Assembly: GCA_018697195.1 (NCBI GenBank)
Contig: CM031860.1
Location: 60,714,509-60,778,508, forward strand
From: Certhia americana
Lineage: Eukaryota; Chordata; Aves; Passeriformes; Certhiidae
DNA length: 64,000 nt
Direction of reading: 5' to 3'
Position 1 is the first letter of the stretch. Every line of letters begins with the position of its first letter. The translations under genes and the position numbers were made by a program. The notes below the pieces were generated by a model. That model was not told where the DNA came from and made no database searches. It saw only the letters and a list, made by a program, of their open reading frames with translations. Shown one piece after another: positions 47,833 through 62,747 of the stretch.

Positions 47833-49615
47833 GCATGGTGGATATGGTGGATGCTGGTAAATTAACAGTAAACAGCGTAACTCCTTCCATCAGAAACTGA
47901 CTTTCTTACATCTCTGAGGACTCCAGAACATTAACCAGAAATACCAGAAGACCAAACATTTTGAGGGACCCGACTCACTGAAAAAAAGTGGGACCCAACT
48001 CAGTTGTAACCTCCATGTTCCAGAGCCAATATCTACCTACTAGTTAACAAAACACCCCAAAACCCCACACACATCTTTAAAACATTTCTTCTCATTTTGG
48101 TAACACATTTCAAAGAAGGATTTCAAAGTGCAGTATAAATATTATTGACATGAATATCAAAGCTGGTGGCATTACTACTAACTTCTGATTTTTTCTGTTT
48201 CATTAGTGGTTTATGTCTATTTTAAATGATAAGAAAGTAAGACATTAAAATCATACAGGAAGACTCATATCAGGACATGAACAGTGCCCAGTTTTCCACT
48301 CCAGTTTTAAAGCAAGAGTGTAGGAAAGCTAAGGCAAGATGATTCTACAGGTAATTTCTGAATATTCAGCCCAGCTCCATGCCTTGATTAGCATGGGTAT
48401 CAGAATGCCATATGCTAAATATAACAGCTGCAAAATTGCCAGGAGTTCATAGGCCATGCAGACCAGGTTTCTCTTTCTGGCCCACATACACAGATTAGTA
48501 TTTCTTCTGGGTACTATAAACATTTCAAGGAGTGGCTGAGCACCTGCTTTCTTACTAGGACCCATATAATTTTTATTTTAAAACAAAGGAAAAGAAGAAA
48601 TTGTTATACAGCTTGAAAAAGAGAGACTTCTAGTCTTTTCTCCCAGGTATTTGACCAGGGTTTCTGGTGTGAATTTAACAGAGTTCTTTCCTCCAGGGCC
48701 TTTTCTCATTTCATTCATCCTTTTTAATCCCTCCATTTTATAGAGCTAATAACAGCATTGTAATGAAATGCATGGTGCAACTGAGATAAATATGAAGGCA
48801 GAGATCTCCAGCTGGAGCTGAACTGATACAGAGCAGCCTCCAGTCTAACCCAGACACAAGGGAGAGAAAAGCAGAAGGAAACACGCCTCTGTTCTGAAGC
48901 CATGGACCACTAATGAATAATCAATCTGATCTGCTGGCTACACCTCTGAATTCAGCTTCAACTACCAGGACAACTCTTTGCCTCTAATTAAAATAAATTA
49001 GATGAAAAATGACCATTTAGTGGCTAATCCTTAATCATGGTGTTAGGATAAGTGGTACAAAACAGCAGCTGGGAGAGCCTAAATAATACCCTGACCTGGC
49101 AGCTCTCAGGGCTGACCCAGGGCAGCATCAGCCCCACGGGGGTGACACCCATCAGGACACATTAATGGTAGAGGCTCCCCAGAGCACTTCACAGACTGGG
49201 GGTGGATAGTACCTACAGGGGTATGAGACTCATTATGGGATGCAGCGGACTTGGGCTCACACATGGAATGAAAAGCACGCCAAAATGACAGTACAGTAGC
49301 ATCTCTTGTTTCACCTTCTCCTTCCCATACTTGCCCACAATGGCCACGATGTAAAATACCTGCTGAACCTCTGAAGTTCTCCTAGGGAATATATAGGACA
49401 GCCAGTACCCAGCAATTTGGCTTCTGAGCTTCCATCAATAATGCTCACTGCAGAGCAAGTGCACTTCCTCCAGGGTTGAATCTGGAGGAACCAGGCTCAC
49501 CCAGAAATAAAGGAGCAGCACCAATCCCCTGCTAGAGATAAATTATGAGCCCCAGGCCCCATCCAGTCAAATTTTCAGTATCTTCATCTCTGGGCTCTTG
49601 TTCATGTTTGCTTAC

Positions 49616-50010
49616 CCTTGCTTTGAAGAATTCATTTCTTTATATATAATCAAAATTTCCTTTGCTGAAGCTTGTTTCCATTGTCTCTCCCCCTTTTGCT
49701 GTTCTACCACAAAAAGCCTTCTCTGTAACAATCCTCCACATTTTTCAAGACAGCAATGACATCTCCCCTTCACCATTTCTTATTAAGGCTGAACAAACAT
49801 CCCACTCTTCTCTCCTCATGCATCATGCACTCCAACCTTCTTCCACTGGACTGACTGCTGCCAGGGCCCTCCTCCTACCAGGGAACCTCAAATGGGATAC
49901 TCTACTCCAGCCAGCAGCTGTGACATCCCCTCACAGTTGGGAAACAGAGGGGAACAATCACTTTCTTCAACTTGCTGGATAATTCTCTTACTAACCCAAC
50001 CTTGTGCCGA
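49616..50010 (-). mobile_element. Degenerate CR1 LINE fragment
   Basis: Read on the plus strand this follows the order of reverse-complemented CR1 3' ends: a piece like AATCTCCTTTGCTGAAGCTTG with CCATTGTCTCTC, then ACAAAAAGCCTTCTCTGT, GACATCTCCCC, AAGGCTGAACAAACATCCCA, CTCCTCATGCATCATG, GGGATACTCTACTCCAGCC and GGAACAATCACTTTCTTC. Similarity is scattered with many small indels, as in an old copy. The collinear order over nearly 400 bases makes chance unlikely. Orientation is the same as REEP1. Boundaries are approximate. Confidence 0.72.
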
Positions 50011-53000
50011 GATCTGGAAGAGAACAGCAGTGCATCATTCTTATAATCAGAGGTACAGCAGTGCCAGGGATCCACTCCCTGAATGATGAGGAGATTCTTC
50101 CTTGCTGCTTGGAGAACCTTCTTCCTCAGCCCCACCACACCCTTCCTTTGCAATTGGTGCTGTCCCCAAGGAGCTAAGCTGGGGAATACCTACTTGACTG
50201 CCAAGAGAAGCATGTGAAGAATGGCACCACACTGTCTTAACTCTGGGACTTAACACAGAATGGGTGCTGTTAGCAGAGCTTCAAAAAGAGGGGTAGGGAG
50301 ATGAAAATAATATTTACATACTAATTATCTTGCTTAGCCATTTTTTAGTGAGCTAGAGGAACAGTTAGATTTCCCTTATCTCTACAGCCACATACTCACA
50401 TACAAGGCTTTGTGTCATTAACTGTGCAGTTTACTATAATGGTTTTATGGTAATGTTGTTGCATGATCTTTTCTTACACAAAGCCATGAGTAGAGAGGTC
50501 ATTATCAGCTTATTTACCCCTATGCCAAACACCATGGCCCAGGGTACATATCTAGAGATAAAATGATACATTCTTTCTTCTGCTGGAGCTGGAAACCCTG
50601 GGAACCTCAGGGGAAAAGTAAATTAGCCATACATGGCTAATAGTCATGCTATGATAATTTTTAAAAGGATTAGGGACTGCAAAGCCTTAATCAAGCTAAA
50701 ATTGATTTAAAGGGCTTTCTTAAATGACAATCTCCTTCAGAGCCCCCAGACTGATCCTTTAGAAGTTGGAGAACTGTATTTTCAGGTTAAATGAAGAAAC
50801 TGATTAATTAAATGAAACTGATCCTAAGAAAAGTTATATTCAGTTATATGTTGAAGGGTTGACCTATGTTAACAACAGGACAAATACACACTCCAGAGTC
50901 CAGGAATCTTTAATTTTTCTGATCTAATCATTCTAAAAGTCTTTTCAGGACTGTACCCTAGGCACAGAAATACCAGCACCTCTGCAAGTCATCACCATCT
51001 TCAATTAGTTCTCTCCAAGTCTTTGGGAAACAGATGAGTTCTCAGATCCCCTTTGTACATTTTGTTTTCACATCAGCCCAGCAGAGCATTCCCCTGGTTG
51101 GACATCCATCATGCAGTGTTGACATACAAAAGCTGCATCTGTTGTGCCTTTAGCTTGCTCGGGTTGGGCAGGATATTGTCACAGCTTCTGGCTCAGAGCA
51201 TACCAGCACACAGGGTGGGTGGGCTACGATACCCCAGGTGGACATTCAGTTGCCCAGCCTCCAAAATTCATGCCCATCCCTCAGCAGCACTTGCATATTG
51301 CCCAGAACTGCAGCTGAAGTTAAATATTTCTGACTTGTAATTTACTTTGCAGGTGCATGGGACAGATACAACTCATGCAATTTGTAAAGAGCATTCTAAA
51401 ATACCTTTGGTTTTGCTCAACGAAGAGTATATATGTACAAGTGTGTATGCATCAGTACAGAAGTGCTGTAACTTAGACATTTCCTTAGCTATTCTGGGAT
51501 GTTTCTTAAAATGCAAGGCTTCTCTTCTGAACTTTGAAATCTCTCTACATCTATTTAACTTTCCTACATCATGATTCACCTCACAACTGAATATACTTCT
51601 GCTACAAAAAGATAATTTCCTTCTCTATTCATCCCAAATAATATATCTTTTTAAGTATGTCCAGCTTTTGTATTCCTTGACCAATATTCGATTTCTTTTT
51701 AATTTCTGATATTTTCCAATCTTACCATAGCTTCTCCCTAAAGCTTAACAGGTTAAACATTTTCCTGTTACACCAAAGACTGGATTTCAATCCCTATAAT
51801 ATTCTAGTAAGTGAAGGCTGGGTCTTTAATTACAGGTAAAAGAGAGAAAAGGGGTTTCTTTTTACTTTCTCTGATTTTTACAGCACAACTACTAGTCACC
51901 TACATTACATTTTTTTAACAACCACCTATTACCTAAAGTGTAGGCAAGACTCACTAGGCAGGACAGGTATCTACTGAAGCATTTCATGGCACAGCAGCTC
52001 ATATTGAGAGGACAATTTGAGATTTTGGGTAAAAACTTCCAGAGAAGGCTGAGATGACAGATATCTACACATTCCATTGACCATGCTGGGAAATAAATGG
52101 CTTTCACCACTGGAAATCAGCAGATTAGTCACAGCTCAGGCAGTGTGAGATGTAGAAAGAGAAATCACAGGCACTGCTTCTGTGCCACCCCCATCATTAC
52201 ACAGCGAGACAATCTCACTGTGAGCACATCTTAGCAATTCCCACATTTGCTCATTTATTCTCGTCAGGTGATTTCTTGGAAGCATTTACAGGAACATTTC
52301 CATTCAAAATAAAGTATCAGACAATAGTTGCTCAGAAAAGAGCATGCACACAGCCTTGCAGGTTCAGAGTACCAATCAAAATATCTGATGCCCACAGATA
52401 TATGCAATGTATGCACATGTTAGAGAAGCTGGGATTTAAAATCCCATTTCACAATTTGATGAAGACATAATTTTTTTTTTAATTCCCCAAGACAACAGTA
52501 TTGCTATCCAGATACTCAATCCTCCTTCTGACAGAAGATGGCATGTTCCCATTTGCATTCAATTTTGATCTCTCCCAGACTTCTCATATGTCTTTGAATT
52601 TCAGGCTTTAGCTGAGAGCTTTAGAGAGTGAAAGAGATAAGCCATGCTGCTCTCTTCTATTCTGCATTTCCCCAAACACAAATGCGTTGAGATTAAAGCC
52701 TGTGACACAGGCACAGCTCCATTCCTACACCGTGAGGAATACCACTTTGTCTCAAGCTTGGGTAAGGAGCAATGCACAATTCTGAATGGAAAAGGCTTTG
52801 CCTCTCTTCTTTCTTTTGGCTTAGCGACTTCCATTTTCACCTCTTTTCCATTTTCACCTTCCCTCTCACACATATATACCTTTCAGCTGGCAGCTACTCA
52901 GAATATAAAATAAAATATAAACTGAGGCTTAGAAGCCAGATGGAGACTTCACAAAAATAACTTGAGAGGAAAGCAAAGGGGAAGACAGCCAATTCTTCAA

Positions 53001-56000
53001 GACCATTTCAGAGATTTCTAAATAAGCAGCTGCTTGAGAAGGCAGCTTGTACTTTTTGTGGGAACACCCACACTGCATGCTATCTTATGTATGCTTTTCC
53101 ATCATTTCTTATTCTTTAATACTGCTGGTTTAAATCCCACAGTCCAGTGTTTGTCCTCTTTCAGGCAAGGGGATTCACACAGAAGGATGACAATGTTGCA
53201 AGTGCCACTCCAAACAAAGCATTGTTATTTTGAAGTGAAATGGTTAAACTATTTCAAACACGTGTAGCTGTATAAAATGTGTCTGGAGAATTGAATTTAC
53301 ACAGACTTCAGCCATTTATGGCCTGACTGCCCAGAGTGAGGTTTCTTGGTTTCAAGAATATACATAAATTATAATAGCGTTTGAATAGGGACCTGATTTG
53401 TTACAGCAAACTATCTGCAAACCTCAGCAGAATAATAATTGAAAGAGAATGCTGAGCTATTCCAGTGGCTGTATAGCACATCTGAGTGCAAAAACCTCAG
53501 GACACACTATATCAAAGAGATGAAAAATACCTCATGTATAATTAAATCCTTGGGGGTGGAGGGGTATGATTTTACAGAATAGGTTTACATGAGATTAAAT
53601 ATGAATGAAAAGCAGACTGGTTCACTTTCAAGTACCATGCAAAATCAGGCATAGTATTTATAAACTTAAAACGCATGTCCTGCTTCATGGACAGCAGGGC
53701 AGAATCTTTCAGTGGCTGTCTGCAGTCTCTCAAGCAGCTCTGGTGATTTTGCAGTGATCTAGGAACAATATGTAGAAACAGGCAGAGGGTGTGTATCATC
53801 CATCACATATGTCACATCCCCTCAGGCCCTGGAAAGGGCTGTCAGTGAGCTGCTGGGATGCCCAGTTCTGGGCAAAGCAGCACTGGTTTAAGGTGGCCAG
53901 GATCAGGGATGAGCTCAGAGCCAACGGCAGCAGAACAGAGCTTCACACAAGGGTACAGGGATGAAGCATGAGAGATTACAGAATTTCTACCTATCTGACA
54001 TGATTAAGGCATCTTAAATAATGTACGTGCTAGGCTGCAAAAAGGCATTTGGATTCTTTGGATTGAATCTAAAGAGAAGGTGGTCATGCTCTTCATCCTC
54101 AGCGTTCAGTGGGGATTACCACTTCCTAGAGAAAAGCTTGATAGTGAAGCTCATCAGAGCTCCAGAGGTGAGGTCAGAGGTGTCTTGATTACAGGCTTTG
54201 GGATGGCCCATTTGATTGGCTGTGGTTGTTGAAGTGCAGGAAAGCCATATTCCTATTTAGTGATGAAATTCCCAATACTAAAATGATAGGATCATGACAG
54301 AATCATGCTTTTAGGAGCCCTCTATCCTTGATCTGCCACCACGCAAAGGGCAGCTTAACCCAAAGCTCATAAGGAACACAAGTCCTCTATTGAACTGGCC
54401 GACTTCTGTCCCATAATATTCAATTTTCTAGGATGCAGCTGGCACCCTCTACAAGGCCCTCACCATTCTGAGCTACAAACACAACCTTATGTGTCCCACC
54501 TAGGTAGATTTACACCCTCACTGACCTCAGCAAAGCAGCACCAGTTGACACAACTTGAAGCTCTGGTAATGCCCTAGGGATGATAAAATTACTGAGGTTT
54601 GCATTGAAACAGCATTTTTCAGCTATTTATTCAGTTTGTCTGCAGAAAATCCAGCCTTGATTCTTCATGTCTACCACAAACCAGCAGTGGGATTTTTTGT
54701 GACAGTTGTCGCTAAAATTTGGCAACGCCCTCCTTAGCCCTCTTACAAGGACAAAATAGAGAAGCTGTAATTATTCCAGATACAAACTTTCTTTTTCCCC
54801 CCCTCTTGTACTGCAACTTCTTTCTTAGAAAGTTACATTCAGAAGCTTTCTATTGAATTCCATCTTTTTTGTTTGGATAGTCACACTTCACACAGATTTT
54901 GTAACTGATCATGTGTCTATAAGGCTTTTTTGAGCACATAAAATGAAACACTTATTTGATTGTTAGATTAGAGGAAAAGTGTTTGTGCAATTCCTGATGG
55001 ATTGAAGAATCTCCAAATCTTCTAAGTGAGATTCCTCAATTATCTCTAAGTGCTCAGGTGCTAAGCCATCACCATGAATTCCCATCTTAGAGTTAGCTGT
55101 AATCAGCTGTAACAGAACACACCATACACAAGGATCTCACAATGCTGTCCAAATACTGATGAAACCAGCTTTACTCAGCACAGTGAGATGGGAGACCACA
55201 AGCAGACACCAGGATAGGCAGCAGAACACACGGATTTTTGCAGACCTGTTCAAAAGGACCATAGAAGTCTCTGCTGCAGGCTCATGACAGTTACAGCTTT
55301 ATAAATATCCAGATATGGATGTATCTATGAGATAGATTATATCCTGAGAAAGCATCATTAGACCTCAGGTTCTCCATACATCATTACAGTCAGCAGGGGA
55401 TTGGTTTGACTGACTGCACTCTGACAGGTATGAAAAGAGGTGAGCACAGTATAACAAGCATGAGAAAATTCCTACAACATTTATGCAGGAGAACACTTAC
55501 TCTTAATTCAGTGTTTGTGTTTTTAAGGTATAGTTTAAAACAGCAGCTTCCTCTCTGTATTTGATCCTATGAGAAAGACCCTTTCTGTATATAGGACAGC
55601 AGAGTGGGTTGCCATGGAAACTATTATGATCTACTTAAATTTAACAAATCCAGCCTTATGGGGTATGTTCCCCAGAGTATCTCAATTTAATAATTAATGC
55701 TCTTTGTAAACAGCAGCATCTTTCTGTTTTGACCAAAATCCTTGTAAGTAGAATGAAAACAATAAACCTGGAAAGCAGAGTCTTTTGTTCAGCTACAAAA
55801 CAGGTACAATTAAGCAAGGAAAACGCAAACAGCCTCCAGGCTGCCCTGACAGTGTGCTTTAACTCAGACCTAGACAAATTGTTTGGAAGGAGGAAAGTCT
55901 TGTTCAGTGCTTGTGTCCATCATGCCCTGGCCTCTCTGCTGTGATTTCCAGCAATAAGTACCAGCTAGGACAGTGGGCTTTTTTCATGCTCAGTGGAATC

Positions 56001-59000
56001 TAAACACTGACCATCAATTCATTTTCATATAACCACCTGTCTTGCAGTCATTCTCAAGTCAAACCACTCAATCTTTTCCCAGGAAATACGTGACTAAACT
56101 CAAAACCTTTTAGCCTCAGGGCAGCTCCAGCATCCATCTCTTTCTCTCTCACACATGTCACCATGAATTCTGCAGGTAGATTTAGAAGCCAGATGGTGTT
56201 ATGGAGCCTGATCTAACATCAGGGATAATTTCTTGTGGATCACATAATCTGAGCGGCTCATAGGTGTAAGTTTAGATATGGACAGACCATGTCCTCCCAA
56301 GTCCACAGCAGAAGAGGCAGCAGGGCAAGCAAACAAATCCATGAGCAGAATAAGGTTTAAGAGCTTCAACTGCTCATCCACAAAAGGGCCTAAGGCAGAA
56401 CACAACCCAGAGCAGACCTGTGTGAACTGCCCAAGCCAGAACAACCACCTCATCATGAGAGCTGTTTGATGTGATCTATAGCTGGAGAGAGCAGCTCTCC
56501 TCACATGCTCACAGCAAGTGCCAGAGCATTTGTGCTAAAGACATCAAGACAAAGGTGACCATGAAATATCGTGGTGAAAGGAGAAGGTAATCTTCCTGTG
56601 ATTGCTCTGCTCTTTACCATCACCAGGTGTTTCCCATCTGTCCTCATTGCAAGGGTGTTCTTCCTGAAATGCCATACAAGGTTTCACTTCTCCATGAGGG
56701 TTCCTCAGGGACTGACAGCCAGGACAGCTCTGCCACAGAAGCAGCTTGTCTATATAAAACATCCCAGAGCACCCCATGACTTCTGACCATTGGCTTGGAA
56801 ATTTCAGCTCAGAATTCATATTTACTTCACATCTCCAATTCTGCTCCAGTGGGGGTTACCTCATGCCCACATCAGGCTCTACCATGTGAAAAATAGAACT
56901 GGTAGTTTGCATGGACAGAGATTATCTATTTTACAGTTACCAAATCAGGAAAGAATAAATAATTTGCCCTCTTCCCACAAGGAATTTACAGCACTGCACT
57001 GAATCCAGGTTCTTGGTATTCTCATATAAAATCTGCAGCACAAGCCCTTTCCTTGCATGAGGCAGGTTATTGGTGATAAGCCTCCCTCAAAACATGAGGC
57101 AAGAAATGTCTGTCAGTTTTTGGCTTTCCTGTGTAAACATTTATTTATAGGCTGGAAACAAGAAATAGAATAAATGAGCTGAATGAAAGGAAGCAGCAGT
57201 ATGAACTCAACAGAACAGAAGTGTCTCTTCTGCAGGAGCTGCAACTGTTCATTAATGCTGATAGCACTGGACTGCCTGGCAAATTCACAGACAGGTCCTG
57301 GCATCCCTGGGATATGTTCAAAAAGGCACAACATTCCTGACATGAGAAGCATTCTTTGTAGCTCTTCACAAATGGTTTCTTCAATATTGGTTTTGTTCTC
57401 CTGAAAAATTTGCCATTTTTGGAAAACAAAGCATTACTATTGGCTCCATGAGAGAGAAAGGAGAAAGAAAGACTACAGCTTTACTGACAAATTGATTGAT
57501 TCCTTCTTTGAATCGGAATGTTTATTTATTATCAATTACTGCATGAGCAGTAAGGGATGCAGTAAGTAGCACTTGAAGAAACAAACCTTTCCTAAGTGTG
57601 ACACCAGCTGTCCCTGTCACTGCCAAGAGTAAATCTCCAACCTGACATCCAATCCTCTGCCTCCATATAAATGTGTGTCCCTTCTGAAACATAATCCTTT
57701 CTCCTCATTTCTACTTACTGTACAACCAGCTTCTCTCCTTTGATGCCATCCCTGCCCTGCTTCTGGCTCTGTGACCCCTTTTGCCAGCTTGAAGATCACT
57801 GCTTTATCACCCACAGCAAATTAAAATCCCTTGCCCGCCCCTTCTCTTGCAAAAAAAGAAACAAACAGCAGGACACTCTGATAATGAGTTATGCCTGTTC
57901 TGAGGCTCACAGCAAAAGATGGGGTGGTTCTGTGCACAAATCTTGGGAAAGTACCACCCATCTTTCCAGCTCTGGCATGGTGCTCCAGGTCTGGAGTGCC
58001 TTCCCAACTGTTATCTGTGGAATGAGCAGGTGTGTCCTGTTACCTCAGTCATTCTCTTCAAAAGCACACAAGTCATGGAAAGATACAACACAGTGTTCGT
58101 TTTCTCACTTCTTCTAGATCTTTCTCACCACTCTGCTCACCATCTGTTTTGCCTGTATTTTATCAGTTTAAATTCTGTCTTACTACATGCATGTGAAATG
58201 CCAAATCAGAGCATGAACACTGTACCAGCAAGACTGTCACAGAGATATTACTGAAGTCTCAAGAATGATTCACCTAGAATGCAGAATTGCATATATTCAT
58301 ACCTTATTATTTTTCTATTGCTATAGAACTTAGAAGAACCAGCTAGAGACTAACCCCCACTGTCTAGGTGGTGTAAGATAAAAAATACTAAATGAACTTG
58401 CTGCCCAAGAGTTTGCAATATAAGCAGCATACCAGTGATAACAAAAGTATGTGAGAACTTCCCTGCAAAAAGCAGCATGTGATTAACTTCAACCATACAG
58501 GTGATCTAAGGGAGATTTTGCCATATGAGTGTTTTGCTTGCAAGGAGCCTGATTACCTGGCTGCACCCTTGATGGATGCACCCTTCATTAGGCCATTTCA
58601 CAAGACCTACCTGAAATCTGAGTGACCCCAATCCAGCCAAGTGGACAAGCCAACTAAAGAAAATCTAGACTCAGATCCTTGCTGCCTAATGAAGACACAG
58701 AAGAATTTTTGTCACACAAAGATTCTGCAGCAATCCAAACTGGCCAACACTTCTGCAGCACTCAGGTCTTCATCCACCTTTAGCCTGATTAAAGTTCCCA
58801 AGGTATCAGCTCTGTCTGCTGAGACAGAAGCAGAAAGACAAATGCAGTGCTCAGTATTCAGAAGCAGCTTCTCAAGAAGTAGGAGGTGTGGTTGTATGTT
58901 GTCCTCCTTCATTCAATTTATACCAAACATTTACCCTTGACCCAACAGCTCTCCATGCAACACACAACCCCTGATGGAAGCTCCTTAGAGATGCCAGTCT

Positions 59001-60582
59001 CACTCTGTTATCTGCAGTAAGAGCATCTAATAGTGTTTCTCAGCCGTTCCTAATCACTGGACCATCCAAACCTTTGAAAGAAACACACAGCTCATTTTAT
59101 ATCCTGCTTAAGGATCGATAACAAATAAGTCGTATGGAATTGGCAAAATGTTGAAGTGTTAGTATTTTACAAAACTGTAATTCAATAAATATAATTACAA
59201 AACTTGTGAGTAAAAAAACCTGTAAATATGGTATCTTCTATTTAAATCAGTTAGTACATGACTGCCTGTATGAGGGTTTCTGGTTAAGAGCTGAAACACT
59301 GACTGACTGATGTTTTGTGGACTGGCAGCCGTCTGTGAACCACAGCTCAAGCACCTTGGATCTAAACCTCCCTTCTGTGACTAGGAAACCAATTTTAAGC
59401 AGTGTAATGCCTGACTTAGTAGCCTGTATTAAGCAGTCTGGCTCTTGCTTTCTGCTGACTGTGACACTGAGGACAGCACTGAGGATCTGAAAGGGAATAG
59501 GGAATATTCAAAATACTTCAGCCTTGGGTCGTTTGACTGCTTCAGTAGCATTTATTTAAGTCTGTAGTTTTGCTCTATCTCTCTCACACCACCAAAAATC
59601 CATACAAAAGCAACACACACCTTTCGCAATTCCCTTTGTCAGATTCCCTTTTATTAATTTACTGAGCAAGGAACCTGGAGGAAATATGTTACCTGTTTAC
59701 TCTGTAGAATACTGGACACATAACTTGATCTCCATGTTTCTTGGTGCCCTTACCTTTACAATGGCAGTAAAAATCCCTCTGAAGCATTAATTTAGTGTTG
59801 TGTCATTGAAGTGCTTTAATATAGTGAATGGAAAGGGTCCTACAAAGCCAAAATACTGTACTAAGGCAGCTGCAAAGGCCAAGCCCCTTGGCTATATTCC
59901 ATAGCTGCTAGGCTGGTAAAACATCCCTCCTCACCACACCACAACCAGCAAGATCTGTGATGTGCACACCAGAAAACCTTCCCTGTTGGGGCCAGGAGCA
60001 TTTCCAGCACATCTGTGCTTGGGCAGGAGAATCTGGGTCAGGCTGCCAGAGCAGCAGGCAGTGCTGTCCCCTGCAGCGTGATCACACGGTCACATTTCAT
60101 ATCAAGGGCACAGCAAATGTCGCACCTGCGCTGGGTGCTCCTCTGTCACTTACTGTCACCAACAGGCTCTGCCCCCCCAGCAGAGCCAAAGGCTGCAGCA
60201 GGGATGCACATGAACTGAGCTGGCAGCCACAGAGACCATGTGCTCTTCACAAGAAAGACAGCAGCAGGGCAGGCCTGCAGCCTCTGTTCTGGAGAGATTA
60301 CACCACTTCTTATATTTGTAAAGTTTACCAGTAAACTCTGCAAGTACAGCCAGTGGTCTGCCCTTCCCACTTTCCAGCTCCAGAGCACAGGAGAGTCTAC
60401 TGAAAACTCACTCCACAGCCTTGGCTGAGAGCTCAAGCTGCACTTTGGGCACTTTGCTATACTTTCAGATAATTTTACACTGCTGGTGTGAGGCCTGTAG
60501 AGAGCAAGGAACACCTGAATCCTTCATGTCACCTGCCAGCACCAAGTAAATAAAGCAGGCTGTGAAGGACCTTCACATACAC

Positions 60583-60694
60583 GATGCATGTCAACTAAAA
60601 TGCAAATGCAGATGTATCAATAACCAATACATGATATATATCAAATGGTATACGTCAACTGAGATGCTAATAATGATGAATCAATAACCAACAG
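60583..60694. repeat. Imperfect 64-bp tandem duplication
   Basis: Two blocks 64 bases apart share GTCAACT (60590 and 60654) and TCAATAACCAA (60617 and 60681), with related sequence (AAATGCAAATGCAGATG versus GAGATGCTAATAATGATG) between. The constant spacing at both anchors supports one old duplication rather than chance matches. It lies in intron 1. Confidence 0.7.
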
Positions 60695-62728
60695 CTTGAA
60701 GCTGCGCTCAGCTTTTATAAGAGCAGTCCTTGCCTGCTTGAGTGGATCCTGTCTCTACCTCTCATAAAGAAGACACAAGTTATCATTTTCTACCTTCAGA
60801 TAATATCCATGAGAGGATTTTTCAGGTTTTGTTTAATTCATAAATTTCTTCAGGCTTTCCCATACACATGAAAAGCAGGAGGAGGAAGAATCTGTTAAGT
60901 TTCTATAAAATGGAAACTCTTTACAGATATAAAGATGAAATCAATGTCTGACTCAGTAGCATTATGGATTGACACCACATGAGGATGGGGGTGGCCAATC
61001 TCACAGCCTTGCTAAAACAGCATCACAACAACCAAGAAAGAGAAAGCTAACAAACTGTGATAGGGAAGGGAATTTCATGCATCAGGTTAAAGAATTCTTT
61101 GGTTCCCCTTGGATTTTGTTCAGAATCCAACTACTTCCAGGGACAGCCAGAAGAAAGGATGCCTCTGACAGATCCCCAAATCCCTGTTGCTTCCACACAG
61201 GGATGGGAAATCCCAGTGAACACACCTAAGGCTGCCATTCTCTTTCACATCAAAACATAAGAGATCAGAGAGGTGATTTATGATATTTAGATTTGGAAGA
61301 AAATAAATGCAGGCCAAAAAAGCATAATTAAGGCCATGGATTTTCACCACGAAAAACATATTTAACCATTTTATATTAATTTGCATGGCACTTCTAAGCT
61401 TCTCACAGGAGGAATTCAAACGCCTAAATCATGGCACAGCATCATATCATATCTACTGATAACCTGTGTAACCCAGCCTCATTTCTACTGACATTTCCTT
61501 CCTCTGCCACGTGTTCCAGATTGAAGTCTTTCAACAGGCAGTGTGATGTGTCTAACTTTCAGAATGGGAGACAAAAACCTTCATTCCTGTTCTGAGTGAT
61601 CCCAAGTACATAAACCAAGTTTCGTGTTTCTGAGAAGGGACAGGATTCCCATGCCAATACAATAGGCTGCACTTATATACACCACTTTTAACCTCCAAGT
61701 GCCTGTAGACAACAGTCGAAAGTAACTATCCAGGACTGCCAATGCTGTGCACTGCAGCTAAACTGGTCTGAAATAACAGAGACAGATCCCAAGTCCTTCT
61801 GCTAGAGAGGCCTCTACAATTTGAGGTAAATTGAATCTCCTTTGAAATGAATAGCAATAACCTGTAGTTGGTAAGACAGACCAATGGTCCCTTCTGGTCT
61901 GCCTCAGGGAAGATAATTTCACAAGAGTTCATTATACTTCACAGATGAAGAAACTGAGATACAGGTGATCCAGGATGTCCTTTGAGAGGTACTCAGAGAT
62001 GAAGAATTAAAAAATGGCTGTAAATAATGATGATCCCATTCCAGTTATTGTGAGAGACTTAGGAACAAGTCATTCCAAGATGCAACAACTGCAATTCCAG
62101 GATTCCTGATCACAGGCATCCTTTGGTGGAAAAGTCATCTCTAATCCACTCCCATGAGAAAAGAAATATCCTGAAGAGTGAAAAAACTGCCTGGGAATAG
62201 TACCACAAATGAGAATTGAGCTCTTAGAGGAAAAAGATATCCAGGGACACAATTATCTTTTTGTTTCGCATTTGTACCGTACCTAGGGCAGAACCTGAAC
62301 ATAATATCTTAAACTCACAGCTATGGCAGAGATGCTGCTCTGAAGGTATCATTTCTCTTCTGAAGGTTCACAGCACACAGCTCTGGGGGCAGAACAGAAC
62401 CAGCACTCTGGACACAAAGCCCAAACACTAAAGGTGAAATGAGGTAAGCAAAGGTTTGCAGTAAGCTGCCTGACTTCCTGCTGAAAAAGGTGAGAAGTGC
62501 TCATCTGTTCTTCTCCTTCAGCAATGTTTTAGAAATAGAAACTGCCAGGACAGAACCAGTAACAACTAAATCAGAGACAGTGGAAGTAGCAAAGCACCAA
62601 AGAGACAAAGCAAAGGCTTGCTTTTTGTTTTAAAGCCCTTTCCATTAGCTGAGTCATATCAGACATAATCCCTGTGGAGATCAGCAGAAGTCGTAAGAGC
62701 ACAAATCAACACTCACAGTGTGACAAAA

Positions 62729-62747
62729 CCACACCACACCACACCAC
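62729..62747. repeat. CCACA microsatellite
   Basis: Almost four perfect units of CCACA occupy this stretch in intron 1. No other feature is attached to it. Confidence 0.9.

Noticed and set aside
53800..53950. Possible CR1 segment near GGCAAAGCAGCACTGG.
   Set aside because: The order of known CR1 blocks is not present, only general GC-rich similarity.
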